64,000 bases of DNA from Rhizobium sp. Root1212 (GTDB taxonomy: Bacteria; Pseudomonadota; Alphaproteobacteria; Rhizobiales; Rhizobiaceae). Location: assembly GCF_001424985.1 (NCBI RefSeq), contig NZ_LMDA01000007.1:26485-90484 (forward strand), read 5' to 3'. A program made the translations under genes and the position numbers. The notes below the pieces were generated by a model. That model did no database searches. It saw only the letters and a program-made list of their open reading frames with translations, and had not been told where the DNA came from. The stretch's first letter is position 1; each line of letters opens with the position of its first letter. Below are positions 25,819 to 34,356 of this stretch, piece after piece.

Positions 25819-26982
25819 TTAATCGGCCGCTTCGGCGGCGTTCTGGATGGACAGAAGATTGTCGGCAATCGCGCTGTCGGAATTGCCAGACGATTGAACC
25901 GATGTTTCACCTTCGGCTCCAGCGACGACAGCGCAGCGTGGCCAGTCGGCGCGCCGCACCTTCATCTGATCGAGAATGACGGGATCGCAGCTATAAGGAT
26001 TGACGTTAGGATCGGACTTCATGGCCTTGGCGGTCTCAGAGGTCTTTAACAGGTTCATCTGCAGCCGCGCCTGCAACAGCTCATTGAAGAGGTTACGTGC
26101 GGTCATCAGGTTGTTCAGCAGCTCGGCATTGACGGCGCGTGCTTGCGTGTTGTCATCCCAGGCATCTTGGTAGATTTCCGAAGCGCCGACCGATGACGAC
26201 AGGGCATCGATCCGTCGCCCGGCTTCCTGCACGCGGGCAGAGCTCCTATCGATCCCGGAGATCGCCCTGTCGACGGAGCCAGCGGCGGCACGATTGGCGT
26301 TGCGCGTGGCCTCGGATCCGTAGTCGACAGTGGACTTGTAGGATGGCGAAGAGATCTCCTCGATATTGGAGCCGCCAGCATAAGCGTTGAACCATCCATG
26401 GTTCCGACCGACCTTGCCGGCCCAGTTCTTCTGTTCTGCCGCAGTCGAGCCATTGTACCAGGAGGCAAGGCAGGCATAGTCTGTCGTCCCGCACTTGTTG
26501 ACACCGAGACCCAGATATTTGACGCCGCCCTCGATATTCTCCTCGTTGATATCGCGGTCGAAACCCATGCCCTTGCCGGTGCGTTTCGTCAGCTGCATCA
26601 CGCCCTTGACACCGGTCGGTGAGCCTGAGCAGGTAGAAATCCCGGACTCCGCATGCGCGACAGACAGCGCCAGGCCGACGGGAACATTGTATTTGTCGGC
26701 ATAGTGCTTGATCAGCTCGACATTGCTGGTGTCTTCATTCACTGCCTGCGCCGGCGATCGATACAAACGCCGGTTCTTTTCCTTCTGCGAGATGTTGCAG
26801 CTGGTGACGGTCTGCTCCTCGAGCTGGTCGTCCTGCGTGTCTTTGTCGGTTGCCGAATGGCTTTCTTCCTCGGAGCGCTTTTTCTTCGCGTCGTCATCGA
26901 TCACAGGAACATCCGCCCAGGCAGACAGCGGTGGCGCAAGGGTTAGCCCTGCGGAGAGCAAAAGAAGAATGGCTTTATGCAT
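25819..26982 (-). CDS. Lytic transglycosylase fused to a VirB5-like C-terminal region
   Basis: A 387-aa exported protein. After the signal peptide (LTLAPPLSAWA) comes a charged linker, then an SLT-type transglycosylase domain (about residues 88-200; catalytic Glu about 112 in AHAESGIST, then GVKGVMQLT and YLGLGVNKCGTTDYACLASWYNGS). A helical tail (about 200-345) ends LQMNLLKTSETAKAMKSDPNVNPY. That tail matches the end of the adjacent VirB5 (SETAK followed by NPF/NPY). A final Ser/Ala-rich segment closes it. It likely opens peptidoglycan while contributing a pilus-tip-like part. The ATG overlaps the end of virB4 by eight bases. A separate VirB1 is also encoded. Confidence 0.82.
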   Translation of the reverse strand: MHKAILLLLSAGLTLAPPLSAWADVPVIDDDAKKKRSEEESHSATDKDTQDDQLEEQTVTSCNISQKEKNRRLYRSPAQAVNEDTSNVELIKHYADKYNVPVGLALSVAHAESGISTCSGSPTGVKGVMQLTKRTGKGMGFDRDINEENIEGGVKYLGLGVNKCGTTDYACLASWYNGSTAAEQKNWAGKVGRNHGWFNAYAGGSNIEEISSPSYKSTVDYGSEATRNANRAAAGSVDRAISGIDRSSARVQEAGRRIDALSSSVGASEIYQDAWDDNTQARAVNAELLNNLMTARNLFNELLQARLQMNLLKTSETAKAMKSDPNVNPYSCDPVILDQMKVRRADWPRCAVVAGAEGETSVQSSGNSDSAIADNLLSIQNAAEAAD

Positions 26983-29386
26983 CACTTGCCTCCGGTATCG
27001 TCCAACCGCAGAAGTGCGGAAGCCAGGCGGCCGGCTCCTCGCCATACGTCTCTCGCAAATTCTCGCACTCGCGAACCGTTTCCGGACGCCCGGACAGCAC
27101 CTTCACCAGGTCGGGCATGGCGGAGAGGTCGAGGCGGGCGATGATCGAGTCCTGCGCATGCTTGACCAGGAAGGTACGGCTTGCCTTGTCTGCCTGCTTG
27201 ATGAACCGGAACTCTTTCTCCGACAGTCCGAAGGCTTTGCGGTAACTCTCCTCATCTGCCGATGCGTTTGGGAAGAAGATGTTCGTCATCGTCTGCTCGA
27301 TGATGGTGTTGCGCAGATCGGAGCGCACGACGTCGGAGGCGGACTGGGTTCCGAAGCCGACGATGCCGTTCATCTTTCGAATGGTTTTTAGCCAGTCCTT
27401 GATGAAACCGGAAAACACCTCGTCGTCGAGCAGGCGCCAGCCTTCGTCGAGGAAGATCATCGACGGCCGGCCATCAAGGATATCCTGGATGCGGTGGAAC
27501 ATGTAAAGGAGTGCGGCCGAGCGGGTGCGCTTGTCGGACAGGATTTCTGTCATGTCGAAGCCGATCACCGAGCCTGAGAAATCGAGCTTGTCCTCGGCAT
27601 TGTTGAAGAGCCAGCCCTTATCGCCGGTCGTCCATTCCTTCAGCCGGTCCGCAAGATCGCCAATACCGGATCGCATCCGGCCCTTCAGCGCCTCCGCTAG
27701 CATGTCGAGCCGGCGCTGCGGTCTATCGAAATCGGTATAGATGCTATCGACCGCGTCGGAGATCACCGCCATCTCCTCGGCGTGAAGCACCCGGTCCGCC
27801 GGCGTGACCAGATAGGAAATCAGCGTCTTGCCGAAACTGCGATTGGCCGGCGTATCGTCAAGCTGCAGGGGGGCAAACCCGGTCGGCTCGCCGGGAGACA
27901 TTCGCTCGTAGCGTCCGCCCATGGCGCGCACAAAGATTTCGCCCCCACGGTCCTTGTCGATGAACACACAGCGCGGCCGCGGCTCAACGCGCATTCCTTG
28001 GGCAAGGAGGAACGACAGTGCTACCGTTTTACCTGAGCCAGTCGGCCCAATGACCGTGAAATTGCCGACATCGTCTTCGTGGAAATTGAAGAAATAGGCG
28101 GTCTGGCTTGTCGTCTCGAGCAGCGAAACGGGTTTGCCCCAATGCACCTTGTGTGTCTGGCCGGATGGGAAATTGTGTGCGGAAAACAGTCCGGCAAAGT
28201 TGACCGACGAGATCAACCCTTGTCGGGCGACATAGGCAAAGTTAGCTGGCAGCTGTGCCCACCAGGCTGCTTCCTGATTGAGATCTTCACGTAAAGCGAC
28301 GACGCCCATGCGGGCAAGTTCAGCCGTGACGTCGGCAACCGCTCGGTTGAGACCGGCAGGCTCGCGGGCCAGGACCGCGACGGTCATATGATGTTTGCCG
28401 AAAACGACCTCGCCGGAGGCAAGACGATCGCGGGCGGTCTCGACATCGTCCTCAACGGCCGTGCCGCCGTCGTCGGAATTGGAAATCTGCCGGCTGATGG
28501 TCGCAATGGCTTCAGTAACGGACGTTCGGTCTTCCGGGGCGAAGGAATGGGTGACGATGAACTCGTAGGGGAGACGCAGCAGCCCGTCGAGCTGGCCCGG
28601 CGTCGTCATCGGCGGATATTCCTTGATCGACACCATTGCCGCGACTTTGGAAGTGGCGCCGTCGTCTGACCAGATTTCGGTCGCCTTGCGACCAAACAGA
28701 ATGCGACCGGTTCCGACATAGTCGGCAAGCGACATGCGGGGCAGGGGCATCGACCGCTCGTCGCCGGCGGCAAGGATTTTTGCAAAAAACTCTGCCGGTT
28801 CCGAGAAGATGCCGCCCTCTCGGGTCACACAGGACAGAAGCTCCGGACGATAAGTGCGGAAATCGCCGACGATCCCCGAAACCATATCCTTCAAATCGCG
28901 TAGCGCTTCCCCTTTGGCCTCAATCTCATTGTCCGCCATGCGGAAGACGTCGAACATGCGGTCGACTTTGCCGGCACGGCCGGTCATTGGCCGTCGAATG
29001 ACGGTCAGATAAAGCTCGTTGACGAACATGGTGCGGTGGTTGAGCCCCTCCATGTAGCGAGCGTTCAGCTCGTCGGCGAACGGATTGTCGAACTCCCCGT
29101 CGATTGCAGGGATAATTTGGCGGCGGATAATTGTTGCATAGAGGGCAAAGCGGGAGGATCCGAGCGACCGGACCGTCATGTTGCGGTTGGCAAGACGCGC
29201 ATTGATCTCTGCCTGGTCCATTGTCTGGTAAGGAAGCCCTGAAAGCTTGATGACCTGAAGAAGCATGCCGGTCTTGGTGACGATGGTCTCTTCATCGACA
29301 TGGCGCAGATAGGGAACATGGGTGCCGATGCCAATTTCGCGAGCGCGTTCGCGCCCGAACTTCAAATCGTGATTGACAACGTTCAT
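26975..29386 (-). CDS. virB4: T4SS ATPase VirB4
   Basis: An 803-aa ATPase of the CagE/TrbE/VirB family. Walker A is GPTGSGKTVAL (about 447-457) and Walker B PSMIFLDEGWRLL (about 641-653), with a conserved GFGTQSASD after it. It drives pilin extraction and substrate movement at the inner membrane. Its length is usual for the family. Four-base overlap with virB3 upstream. Confidence 0.95.
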   Translation of the reverse strand: MNVVNHDLKFGRERAREIGIGTHVPYLRHVDEETIVTKTGMLLQVIKLSGLPYQTMDQAEINARLANRNMTVRSLGSSRFALYATIIRRQIIPAIDGEFDNPFADELNARYMEGLNHRTMFVNELYLTVIRRPMTGRAGKVDRMFDVFRMADNEIEAKGEALRDLKDMVSGIVGDFRTYRPELLSCVTREGGIFSEPAEFFAKILAAGDERSMPLPRMSLADYVGTGRILFGRKATEIWSDDGATSKVAAMVSIKEYPPMTTPGQLDGLLRLPYEFIVTHSFAPEDRTSVTEAIATISRQISNSDDGGTAVEDDVETARDRLASGEVVFGKHHMTVAVLAREPAGLNRAVADVTAELARMGVVALREDLNQEAAWWAQLPANFAYVARQGLISSVNFAGLFSAHNFPSGQTHKVHWGKPVSLLETTSQTAYFFNFHEDDVGNFTVIGPTGSGKTVALSFLLAQGMRVEPRPRCVFIDKDRGGEIFVRAMGGRYERMSPGEPTGFAPLQLDDTPANRSFGKTLISYLVTPADRVLHAEEMAVISDAVDSIYTDFDRPQRRLDMLAEALKGRMRSGIGDLADRLKEWTTGDKGWLFNNAEDKLDFSGSVIGFDMTEILSDKRTRSAALLYMFHRIQDILDGRPSMIFLDEGWRLLDDEVFSGFIKDWLKTIRKMNGIVGFGTQSASDVVRSDLRNTIIEQTMTNIFFPNASADEESYRKAFGLSEKEFRFIKQADKASRTFLVKHAQDSIIARLDLSAMPDLVKVLSGRPETVRECENLRETYGEEPAAWLPHFCGWTIPEASDA

Positions 29387-29673
29387 GGGCTATAGCTCCC
29401 GCCTCTCCAAAACCGCCTGTTGCGGATCGCCCTGCGCATCGACAAGAAAACCTGGACCACGCGAACGATGTGGACGTCGCGCTGGCAAAGGTAGAGACCG
29501 ATGAAATGAATGGGCAGGACAATGAGCGGCGCCAGGAAGCTTGAGGTTGCAATGAAGAGGACGATCCCGAACAGTCCGTTGACGACGAAGACGATGATGT
29601 CGACACCAAAATACATTGGCGGCCGGGTCAACGGCAGGATCAGCGGTTCCACATCGGGAGCGTCCTCGCGCAT
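29383..29673 (-). CDS. virB3: T4SS inner-membrane protein VirB3
   Basis: A 96-aa protein with two close membrane segments (VDIIVFVVNGLFGIVLFIAT and FLAPLIVLPIHFIGLYL) preceded by the VirB3-like PLILPLTRPPMYFGV. It works with VirB4 in pilus assembly. It begins two bases after virB2 and overlaps virB4 by four bases. Confidence 0.9.
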   Translation of the reverse strand: MREDAPDVEPLILPLTRPPMYFGVDIIVFVVNGLFGIVLFIATSSFLAPLIVLPIHFIGLYLCQRDVHIVRVVQVFLSMRRAIRNRRFWRGGSYSP

Positions 29674-29674
29674 G

Positions 29675-29998
29675 TTAAATGCCCGCCGACGACTTCATGG
29701 CATCGACGAGCTGGGCCGCGCCGAAGATGATCGCGATACCGATGACGATGGAGATCGCTCCCTGCCAGGCCATCCGACCGGTCAAAAAGAGGAAGCCGAG
29801 AAAGCAAACGGCGATAATCGCCAAAGATCGCGCGACATTGCCCTGAAGTACGCCGACGAACCATTCGAGGATACCTTCGACGGGAGCGGCGGACTGCGCA
29901 TAGGCGAGGTCCGGCGCGAGTGCCAGCCCGGCTGTGAGAAGGGTAAGGCATACCGTCGCCTTCAAAGGGGAACGTGGTGCGATCGAACATATGGTCAT
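29675..29998 (-). CDS. virB2: T4SS major pilin VirB2
   Basis: A 107-aa prepilin: a long signal region ending near LAYAQSAAP, then two hydrophobic helices (VARSLAIIAVCFLGFLFLTG and GAISIVIGIAIIFGAAQLV) separated by a short basic loop (RMAWQ), the standard TrbC/VirB2 layout. The ATG at 29998 follows GAGG; the open frame runs on upstream into virB1, which is not supported. Confidence 0.9.
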   Translation of the reverse strand: MTICSIAPRSPLKATVCLTLLTAGLALAPDLAYAQSAAPVEGILEWFVGVLQGNVARSLAIIAVCFLGFLFLTGRMAWQGAISIVIGIAIIFGAAQLVDAMKSSAGI

Positions 29999-30044
29999 GC
30001 GAAAGTCCTCTGGATGTTGAAGGGAATGTTTGGGAACGGTCGAT

Positions 30045-30602
30045 CTATTCGCCGTTCCAGACGTGTTCATCGCGCCAAGGCGAAGGTGCCGATGCGACCA
30101 TCTGTTTTTGAGTTGAGTGGCCGCCGCCGCGTCGCTCTTCGGCAGCCAATGCCTTGGCATTGAGTGTCCAACGGTTCATCACCTTGACGACGTATTGAGC
30201 GGTTTCGTTGAACTCGGGAATGCCGCCCTTTTGGTAGACCCGCTCCGGACCGGCGTTGTAGGCGGCGAGCATCAGCAGCGGATCGTCGAACTCGCCATAA
30301 AGTTTCTTCAGGTAACGGACGCCGGCGCGAATGTTTGCCTCTGCGTCGCAGCGGTCCGTAACGCCGTAGTCAGAGGCCGTTTCTGGCATCAGCTGCATGA
30401 TACCGACGGCGCCGGCGTCGGAGACCTGATGCTGTCCACCTGCGCTTTCGACGTCAACCACAGCGAGTGCGAGAGCCGGATCCAGCTGCTCTTCCATAGC
30501 TATCGCTTTGACCATCGCAAGCGTACTCGCCGGATCGACTGGCTCGCAGGCGTTGGCCGGATAGGACGCTGAAAAGAGGAGAAGGAGCGCGATCTTTTTC
30601 AT
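30045..30602 (-). CDS. virB1: T4SS lytic transglycosylase VirB1
   Basis: A 185-aa exported SLT-family enzyme. Signal peptide (MKKIALLLLFSASYPANA), catalytic Glu near residue 52 in VVDVESAGGQH, then GAVGIMQLMPETA and AAYNAGPERV. It cuts peptidoglycan locally for channel assembly. It is the first gene of the operon, and the intergenic region before it carries an AT-rich motif shared with other T4SS-region promoters. ATG 30602 chosen because the signal peptide starts there. Confidence 0.92.
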   Translation of the reverse strand: MKKIALLLLFSASYPANACEPVDPASTLAMVKAIAMEEQLDPALALAVVDVESAGGQHQVSDAGAVGIMQLMPETASDYGVTDRCDAEANIRAGVRYLKKLYGEFDDPLLMLAAYNAGPERVYQKGGIPEFNETAQYVVKVMNRWTLNAKALAAEERRGGGHSTQKQMVASAPSPWRDEHVWNGE

Positions 30603-30627
30603 TGAAAGGTTCCGGTTGCGGCGTCTC

Positions 30628-30648
30628 ATAATTAAATATAATTAATTC
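30628..30648. repeat. AT-rich ATTAAATATAAT motif, copy 2
   Basis: ATAATTAAATATAATTAATTC in the 87-bp divergent space between virB1 (minus) and the small exported protein gene (plus). It is nearly symmetric, so it could serve both directions. Same core as the copies at 23070 and 32209. Candidate operator or promoter for the virB operon. Confidence 0.5.
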
Positions 30649-30689
30649 GCCAGGGATCCCCGTGTCAATTCCAAAACGGAGAAATTTCC

Positions 30690-31307
30690 ATGTATCGACA
30701 ACTCAGGGTCTGCGGCCTGACGATTTTACCGATGTTGCCGAGCGCGTCTTTCGCGATCGAAATGGGCGAACATCCCTATGAGGAGCCGATGCCATCGTAT
30801 CTGCGCGAGTTCGCCAAGGAGGGTGGAAAAGTCTTCGTCCTCGAACGATTTGATGCCGAGGGCAGACTGGTCGATCGCTCCATAGATCGGGTCAGCGGCG
30901 AAATCACAATCACCGGGGCAGTGGAGCGAAGAATTGCCGAGCACGACATTCAGCTACGAGGCTTGAACGGCTGCCCAACGAAGACGGTGACCTACAACCG
31001 GGTGCAGACATGGACGTGTATAGACGCCGTTCGTGACTATGCCGGAGCGATTTACAACAGGCGGGCGCACGTCATCCTCTGCAAGACCCTGATGCTCTCG
31101 ACCGCGCAAGGCCAGACTATACCAGCGTCCTGCTTCGCCCTCGTTGGTGGCGACGGCGAGCCCTACCGCACTGTCAATGACGATGACAGCATGGTGTTTC
31201 TCGGTCTCGCAGAGATCGGAAAGACGCCGGCCGGTCGACTACGGCGTCCCGATCTTGAACACGCGCAATCGCTTTCAAAAAAGATGGAGTTTCAAAATGC
31301 GGATTGA
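30690..31307 (+). CDS. Exported hypothetical protein next to the virB operon
   Basis: A 205-aa protein with an N-terminal signal (about residues 1-22, ending SASFA) and no membrane segment after it. Four cysteines lie in the middle (NGCPTKTV, TWTCIDAV, VILCKTL, PASCFAL) and could pair in the periplasm. It is divergent from virB1 and overlaps the downstream thermonuclease-like gene by 11 bases, so those two are co-expressed. No family recognised. Confidence 0.72.
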   Translation: MYRQLRVCGLTILPMLPSASFAIEMGEHPYEEPMPSYLREFAKEGGKVFVLERFDAEGRLVDRSIDRVSGEITITGAVERRIAEHDIQLRGLNGCPTKTVTYNRVQTWTCIDAVRDYAGAIYNRRAHVILCKTLMLSTAQGQTIPASCFALVGGDGEPYRTVNDDDSMVFLGLAEIGKTPAGRLRRPDLEHAQSLSKKMEFQNAD

Positions 31308-31806
31308 GCTAACGCTGCTTTTTGCACTTATCGTCGGGTCAGAGGCCAGTGCCGAAGCCAAGACCATCCCGTTTTCCTCGGATGTCACATTCGAGACCGG
31401 AGATACCTGGAGGCACGAAGGCAGGAGATACAGGCTGTTCGGCGTTCAATCCTGCATCCGGGGCACAAGCTATCGCGCACCTGACGGGCAGGAAGGTGAT
31501 TGCGGAATGCGCTCACTCGCGTCTTTGGCGGCTCTGTTTTCAACTGGCACAGTCGGATGCCAGCCGATCGGGAAAGCAAAGGACGGAGCAAGCTTTGTCA
31601 TCTGTGCGGTAAAGATCGGTGACAGCACAGTCGATGTCGGTACAGCGATTATATCAGCAGGCATTGCCTTTGCGGCAACGTTGCCTTCGGGATCACCGGT
31701 ATCGACCGCCTACGCAGTGGCGGAACTGGCGGCGCAGGACAACCAAAATGGCTTGTGGGCGGGTTCATTTGAACATCCTGCAACGCGGCTTTCAGCGGGG
31801 CGATGA
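31297..31806 (+). CDS. Exported thermonuclease (SNase)-like protein
   Basis: A 169-aa protein: signal peptide (LLFALIVGSEASA), then an SNase-like region with ETGDTWRHEGRRYRLFGVQSC in place of the usual DGDT...R..GID stretch. Later segments include GVKIGDSTVDVGTAIISAGIAF-like strands and AYAVAELAAQDNQNGLWAG, which resembles the C-terminal helix of the family. The canonical catalytic Arg/Glu set is not obvious, so enzymatic activity is uncertain. ATG 31297 has GGAG upstream. Similar genes are found beside rhizobial T4SS operons. Confidence 0.65.
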   Translation: MRIELTLLFALIVGSEASAEAKTIPFSSDVTFETGDTWRHEGRRYRLFGVQSCIRGTSYRAPDGQEGDCGMRSLASLAALFSTGTVGCQPIGKAKDGASFVICAVKIGDSTVDVGTAIISAGIAFAATLPSGSPVSTAYAVAELAAQDNQNGLWAGSFEHPATRLSAGR

Positions 31807-32013
31807 AAACAAATCGCCGATGTCGACATCGAGATTTTGTGCAATTGCTCCAAAGTCCATGATCGTCAGATATTCCCAGGCGCCCGTCTGAAGAAGTTCC
31901 AGCCGGTCTTCGGTGATGCCGGCTCTTTGCGCAAATACTTGGGGCTCTATTCCGCTACGCTCAAATTCCTCCGCCAGAATTTGCATTAGCTCGGGAAAGC
32001 TTTCAATGGCCAT
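31792..32013 (-). CDS. Small Xre-like helix-turn-helix protein
   Basis: A 73-aa protein with a Cro/C1-type layout: a helix (LMQILAEEFERSG), then EPQVFAQRAGITEDRLELLQTG as the probable HTH, and a last helix (IMDFGAIAQNLDVDIGDLF). Proteins of this size act as transcription regulators or antitoxins. No toxin partner is next to it. It converges with the thermonuclease-like gene (15-base overlap) and may regulate the nearby virB promoter; that is inferred from position only. Confidence 0.65.
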   Translation of the reverse strand: MAIESFPELMQILAEEFERSGIEPQVFAQRAGITEDRLELLQTGAWEYLTIMDFGAIAQNLDVDIGDLFSSPR

Positions 32014-32366
32014 TTGCGGTCATCCTTTTTCACAGTCTGTGCATGGTGAGCGACAAGAGTAAGGGGGATACTTCAGGGATCGCGATAGTGCTGCGCCAAG
32101 GCGCGCCGATAGGGTCCCGATTATTAGTCGATGGCTCGGCAGCAGAAATTGGGGTAACCAATTTGCGGACAAGCAGAGACTCATATTTAAATGATCTGTT
32201 GCGTCGCTGATTAAATATAATAAATCAACAGCTGTCGACTTACCACTTTAGATGAGCAGGTTGTAACAGTCGTGTCTGACTCCCTCGCGAGGCCCTGATC
32301 TTCACATTGACAGGTGCTCTAGCGGTGAAATTGCGCTCGAATTGGCTGATGACGCAATCGAGGCGA
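32014..32366. other. Intergenic region without a recognisable gene
   Basis: 353 bases upstream of the small HTH gene and downstream of the DUF6894-like gene. No supported reading frame. It holds the third AT-rich motif at 32209 and a near-palindrome TCATATTTAAATGA at 32181-32194, so it is probably a regulatory region. Confidence 0.5.
32209..32226. repeat. AT-rich ATTAAATATAAT motif, copy 3
   Basis: GATTAAATATAATAAATC, a close match to the copies near virB1 and virB8 and almost an inverted repeat (GATT...AATC). It lies about 195 bases upstream of the small HTH gene. Confidence 0.45.
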
Positions 32367-32666
32367 TTAGTTGAGTATTCCCACCGCCGTGTCACTCATC
32401 ACAATCATGCTTGCCTGGGTTTCGAAAACAAAAGCGCTCCGCTCATTATTTCCCTCATCATTATTTGCAAGAGAGGCGACCATTGACGGACCCTGTATGA
32501 CAACAGTCACGTCCGAAGACTGCAAATCCGATGCGACTTCACGCTTCACCTGCCAAGCGTATCGGATTGCGTCTTGCATGTTTGCCAACTCAGTCCCTAA
32601 ACGATCTGTGTCGCGGGTTGTACCTGCATGGATGTGGAAAAAAAATCTCAACGTATCGAGCCTCAC
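32367..32666 (-). CDS. DUF6894-like small protein
   Basis: A 99-aa protein when read from the GTG. The segment LRFFFHIHAGTTRDTDRLGTELANMQDA resembles the N-terminus of DUF6894 proteins (RYFFH followed by a D..GTEL motif), which are common small alphaproteobacterial proteins of unknown function. A TTG at 32651 would give the usual M-R-F-F-F-H start and is a good alternative. Stand-alone gene; no operon partner. Confidence 0.6.
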   Translation of the reverse strand: MRLDTLRFFFHIHAGTTRDTDRLGTELANMQDAIRYAWQVKREVASDLQSSDVTVVIQGPSMVASLANNDEGNNERSAFVFETQASMIVMSDTAVGILN

Positions 32667-33346
32667 GCTATGAACGACGCGACGTAATTAGCTTTCGGCC
32701 GGTTATCCGGAAACCCCTAGAATTATTGTGGTTTTGACATTTTTTTTAAAAAGCACATAATATCAGTAAGATCGGGAATAGTTTTTTGTGAATTTGCGTT
32801 ACATCGAAATCTTGATCTACGTCATCGCACGGCTCCTGACGCCCGTCGGCGAAGATGGCTGCCGCGTGCAAACGCCAGTTAATCGAGCACTGGTGCGACT
32901 TCCGTGCTGAATTCCGGCATGACCGTAGGTTGTCCCAAGGGATGGAGCTTTGCCTTCACAGAACGACAATCTGGGGGGAAGGAATGGAATTAGGAAAGTG
33001 CACGCGCGGGTCTATCGGAGGCGTTCAAACCGTAAGCTGCCGAGTGTATGTGGCCACGAGAGCGAGGATGCACTGATACGTTCCTCGTTGAATTTGAAAA
33101 TGGAATCTACCGTTTTCCGTGCTGCCGATATCTTCATCGCCGCCGTCCACCGTCGGGACATGGTCAATGTCGACTGGGCGAACGCGCTGTGAGCCGCTCC
33201 CAAACCGGCGGCGAAAAACGGGTACGTACCTCACGATGTCGAACGCGCTTTTGCCTTGTGCCACTGAGACTTTTGTCTGAGTATGGTCATGCCGGACGTC
33301 GCGAGGAGGCGGCTTTACGGCAAAGTGTCAATTCCTTGGGAGGAAA
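32667..33346. other. 680-base stretch without a convincing gene
   Basis: Only short overlapping frames with no family resemblance and no good ribosome sites. The first part (32690-32800) is AT-rich with a T8/A6 run near 32740. A short in-frame piece near 33105-33190 (MESTVFRAADIFIAAVHRRD) could be a gene remnant. Nothing else could be supported. Confidence 0.4.
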
Positions 33347-33547
33347 ATGATGCATATTTCCGATACAGCAATACCGCCGAAAGATCTCACAATGCTCCAG
33401 ACTGTTCTGGATGCTTGGTGTACTCAGCACAGCATCGCGCGCCGTGATGCGACGGCGGAGGCCAGGATACTGATCAGTGAATATAAGCGCGGAAACCGCT
33501 CACAGATCAGGCTTATTGACGCCCTTATTAACAATACGCCGCATTAG
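33347..33547 (+). CDS. Small hypothetical protein (66 aa)
   Basis: A 66-aa protein behind a very good ribosome site (TTGGGAGGAAA) with two successive ATG codons. The content is DAWCTQHSIARRDATAEARILISEYKRGN, probably helical. Similar short rhizobial proteins of unknown function exist; the match is from general resemblance only. Monocistronic. Confidence 0.55.
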   Translation: MMHISDTAIPPKDLTMLQTVLDAWCTQHSIARRDATAEARILISEYKRGNRSQIRLIDALINNTPH

Positions 33548-33697
33548 TCGTTCTTAACCCTGTGCTAAGGCCCGGACAGATTGAACTGCCCCCGGGATTT
33601 GGGGTTTCAAATTCGGGGGTCTGCCCGTCGAGATGCACCTATGCTTAGAGCTATGAGAGCTCAGCGGATGGACGGGCATAACGCATTTGTGGATCTT

Positions 33698-33774
33698 TGG
33701 TGGGCCCGGCAGGACTTGAATCTGCAACCAATCGGTTATGAGCCGACGGCTCTAACCAATTGAGCTACAGGCCC
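33698..33774 (-). tRNA. tRNA with CAT anticodon (Met or Ile2), T-stem mismatch
   Basis: A 77-nt cloverleaf including the encoded CCA. The acceptor stem is GGGCCTG/CGGGCCC with one G-U, the D-arm reads AGCTCAATTGGTTAGAGC, and the anticodon loop is CTCATAA with a 5-bp stem (one G-U). The T-arm is GCAGA-TTCAAGT-CCTGC, so the normally invariant G53-C61 pair is A-C. This may impair the tRNA or mark a decayed copy such as an integration-site remnant. Elongator Met and Ile2 cannot be told apart by eye. Confidence 0.8.
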
Positions 33775-33902
33775 GGCAGCCGTCTTCTAAAACATATGCA
33801 ACACGACAGCAAGGCAAGTCGAAGGCAACAGTGTGAGGAAGCGCATCGACGTGAGAACGAGGACGACGCCAGTCCGTCGAACTCCAGTCCGGCAGACAAA
33901 AA

Positions 33903-33933
33903 AACCTCCGAACGAAATACAAATCGGAGGGTT
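33903..33933 (-). terminator. Rho-independent terminator (minus strand)
   Basis: Stem AACCTCCGA / TCGGAGGGTT with a 12-base loop, followed on the minus strand by a run of seven T. It would end transcripts coming from the frameshifted small gene upstream at 34356-34029. Confidence 0.7.
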
Positions 33934-34028
33934 TCTGAGATGTCCACCGGATGCAGCTCAGGTCAGCCGGCCACATCAAAATGGGTCAAACGTCTTAAAT
34001 TTTGATGACCCTGAAGTGGGGCGCGGTG

Positions 34029-34356
34029 TCACTGGCCGAGTTCAGCCTCACTCGGTACCTTGATCTCGATGCTGACCTCGGAATCGAGGACGATGTAAAG
34101 ATCCCTGACCATCCGCTGCGTGGAGAAGGCCATGATGCCATTCTTCGCGAGGGACCTTCAATGCGCCGGCTGCGACCGTTCGCGGGTAGATGAGCGCGTC
34201 ACGCCCGATGATGGGTACAATACCAATCTGCGCCCGCATTTCGACAATGGTCGCGATTGCCCGATCAAGCAGGCGGCTGACGTCGATACCGGTAAGCTTC
34301 TCGGTTTCATTCGCTGCCCGAACCAGCTCTGAAACAAGCTGCGGTATTCCGTGCAT
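34029..34356 (-). pseudogene. Small rhizobial gene with a probable frameshift
   Basis: From the ATG at 34356 the frame encodes MHGIPQLVSELVRAANETEK, a helical start that looks like real protein, and continues to EEWHHGLLHAAD near 34105. After this the first frame turns to low-quality sequence (stop at 34048). A second frame reads MVRDLYIVLDSEVSIEIKVP to a TGA at 34029 and looks like the natural continuation. A two-base loss in the GCGGATGG stretch would explain it. The joined product would be about 108 aa. Function unknown. A good terminator lies about 95 bases downstream. Confidence 0.5.

Noticed and set aside
32855..33192. Two overlapping short plus-strand frames
   Set aside because: No good start signals and low-quality composition; only a possible remnant, described as non-coding.
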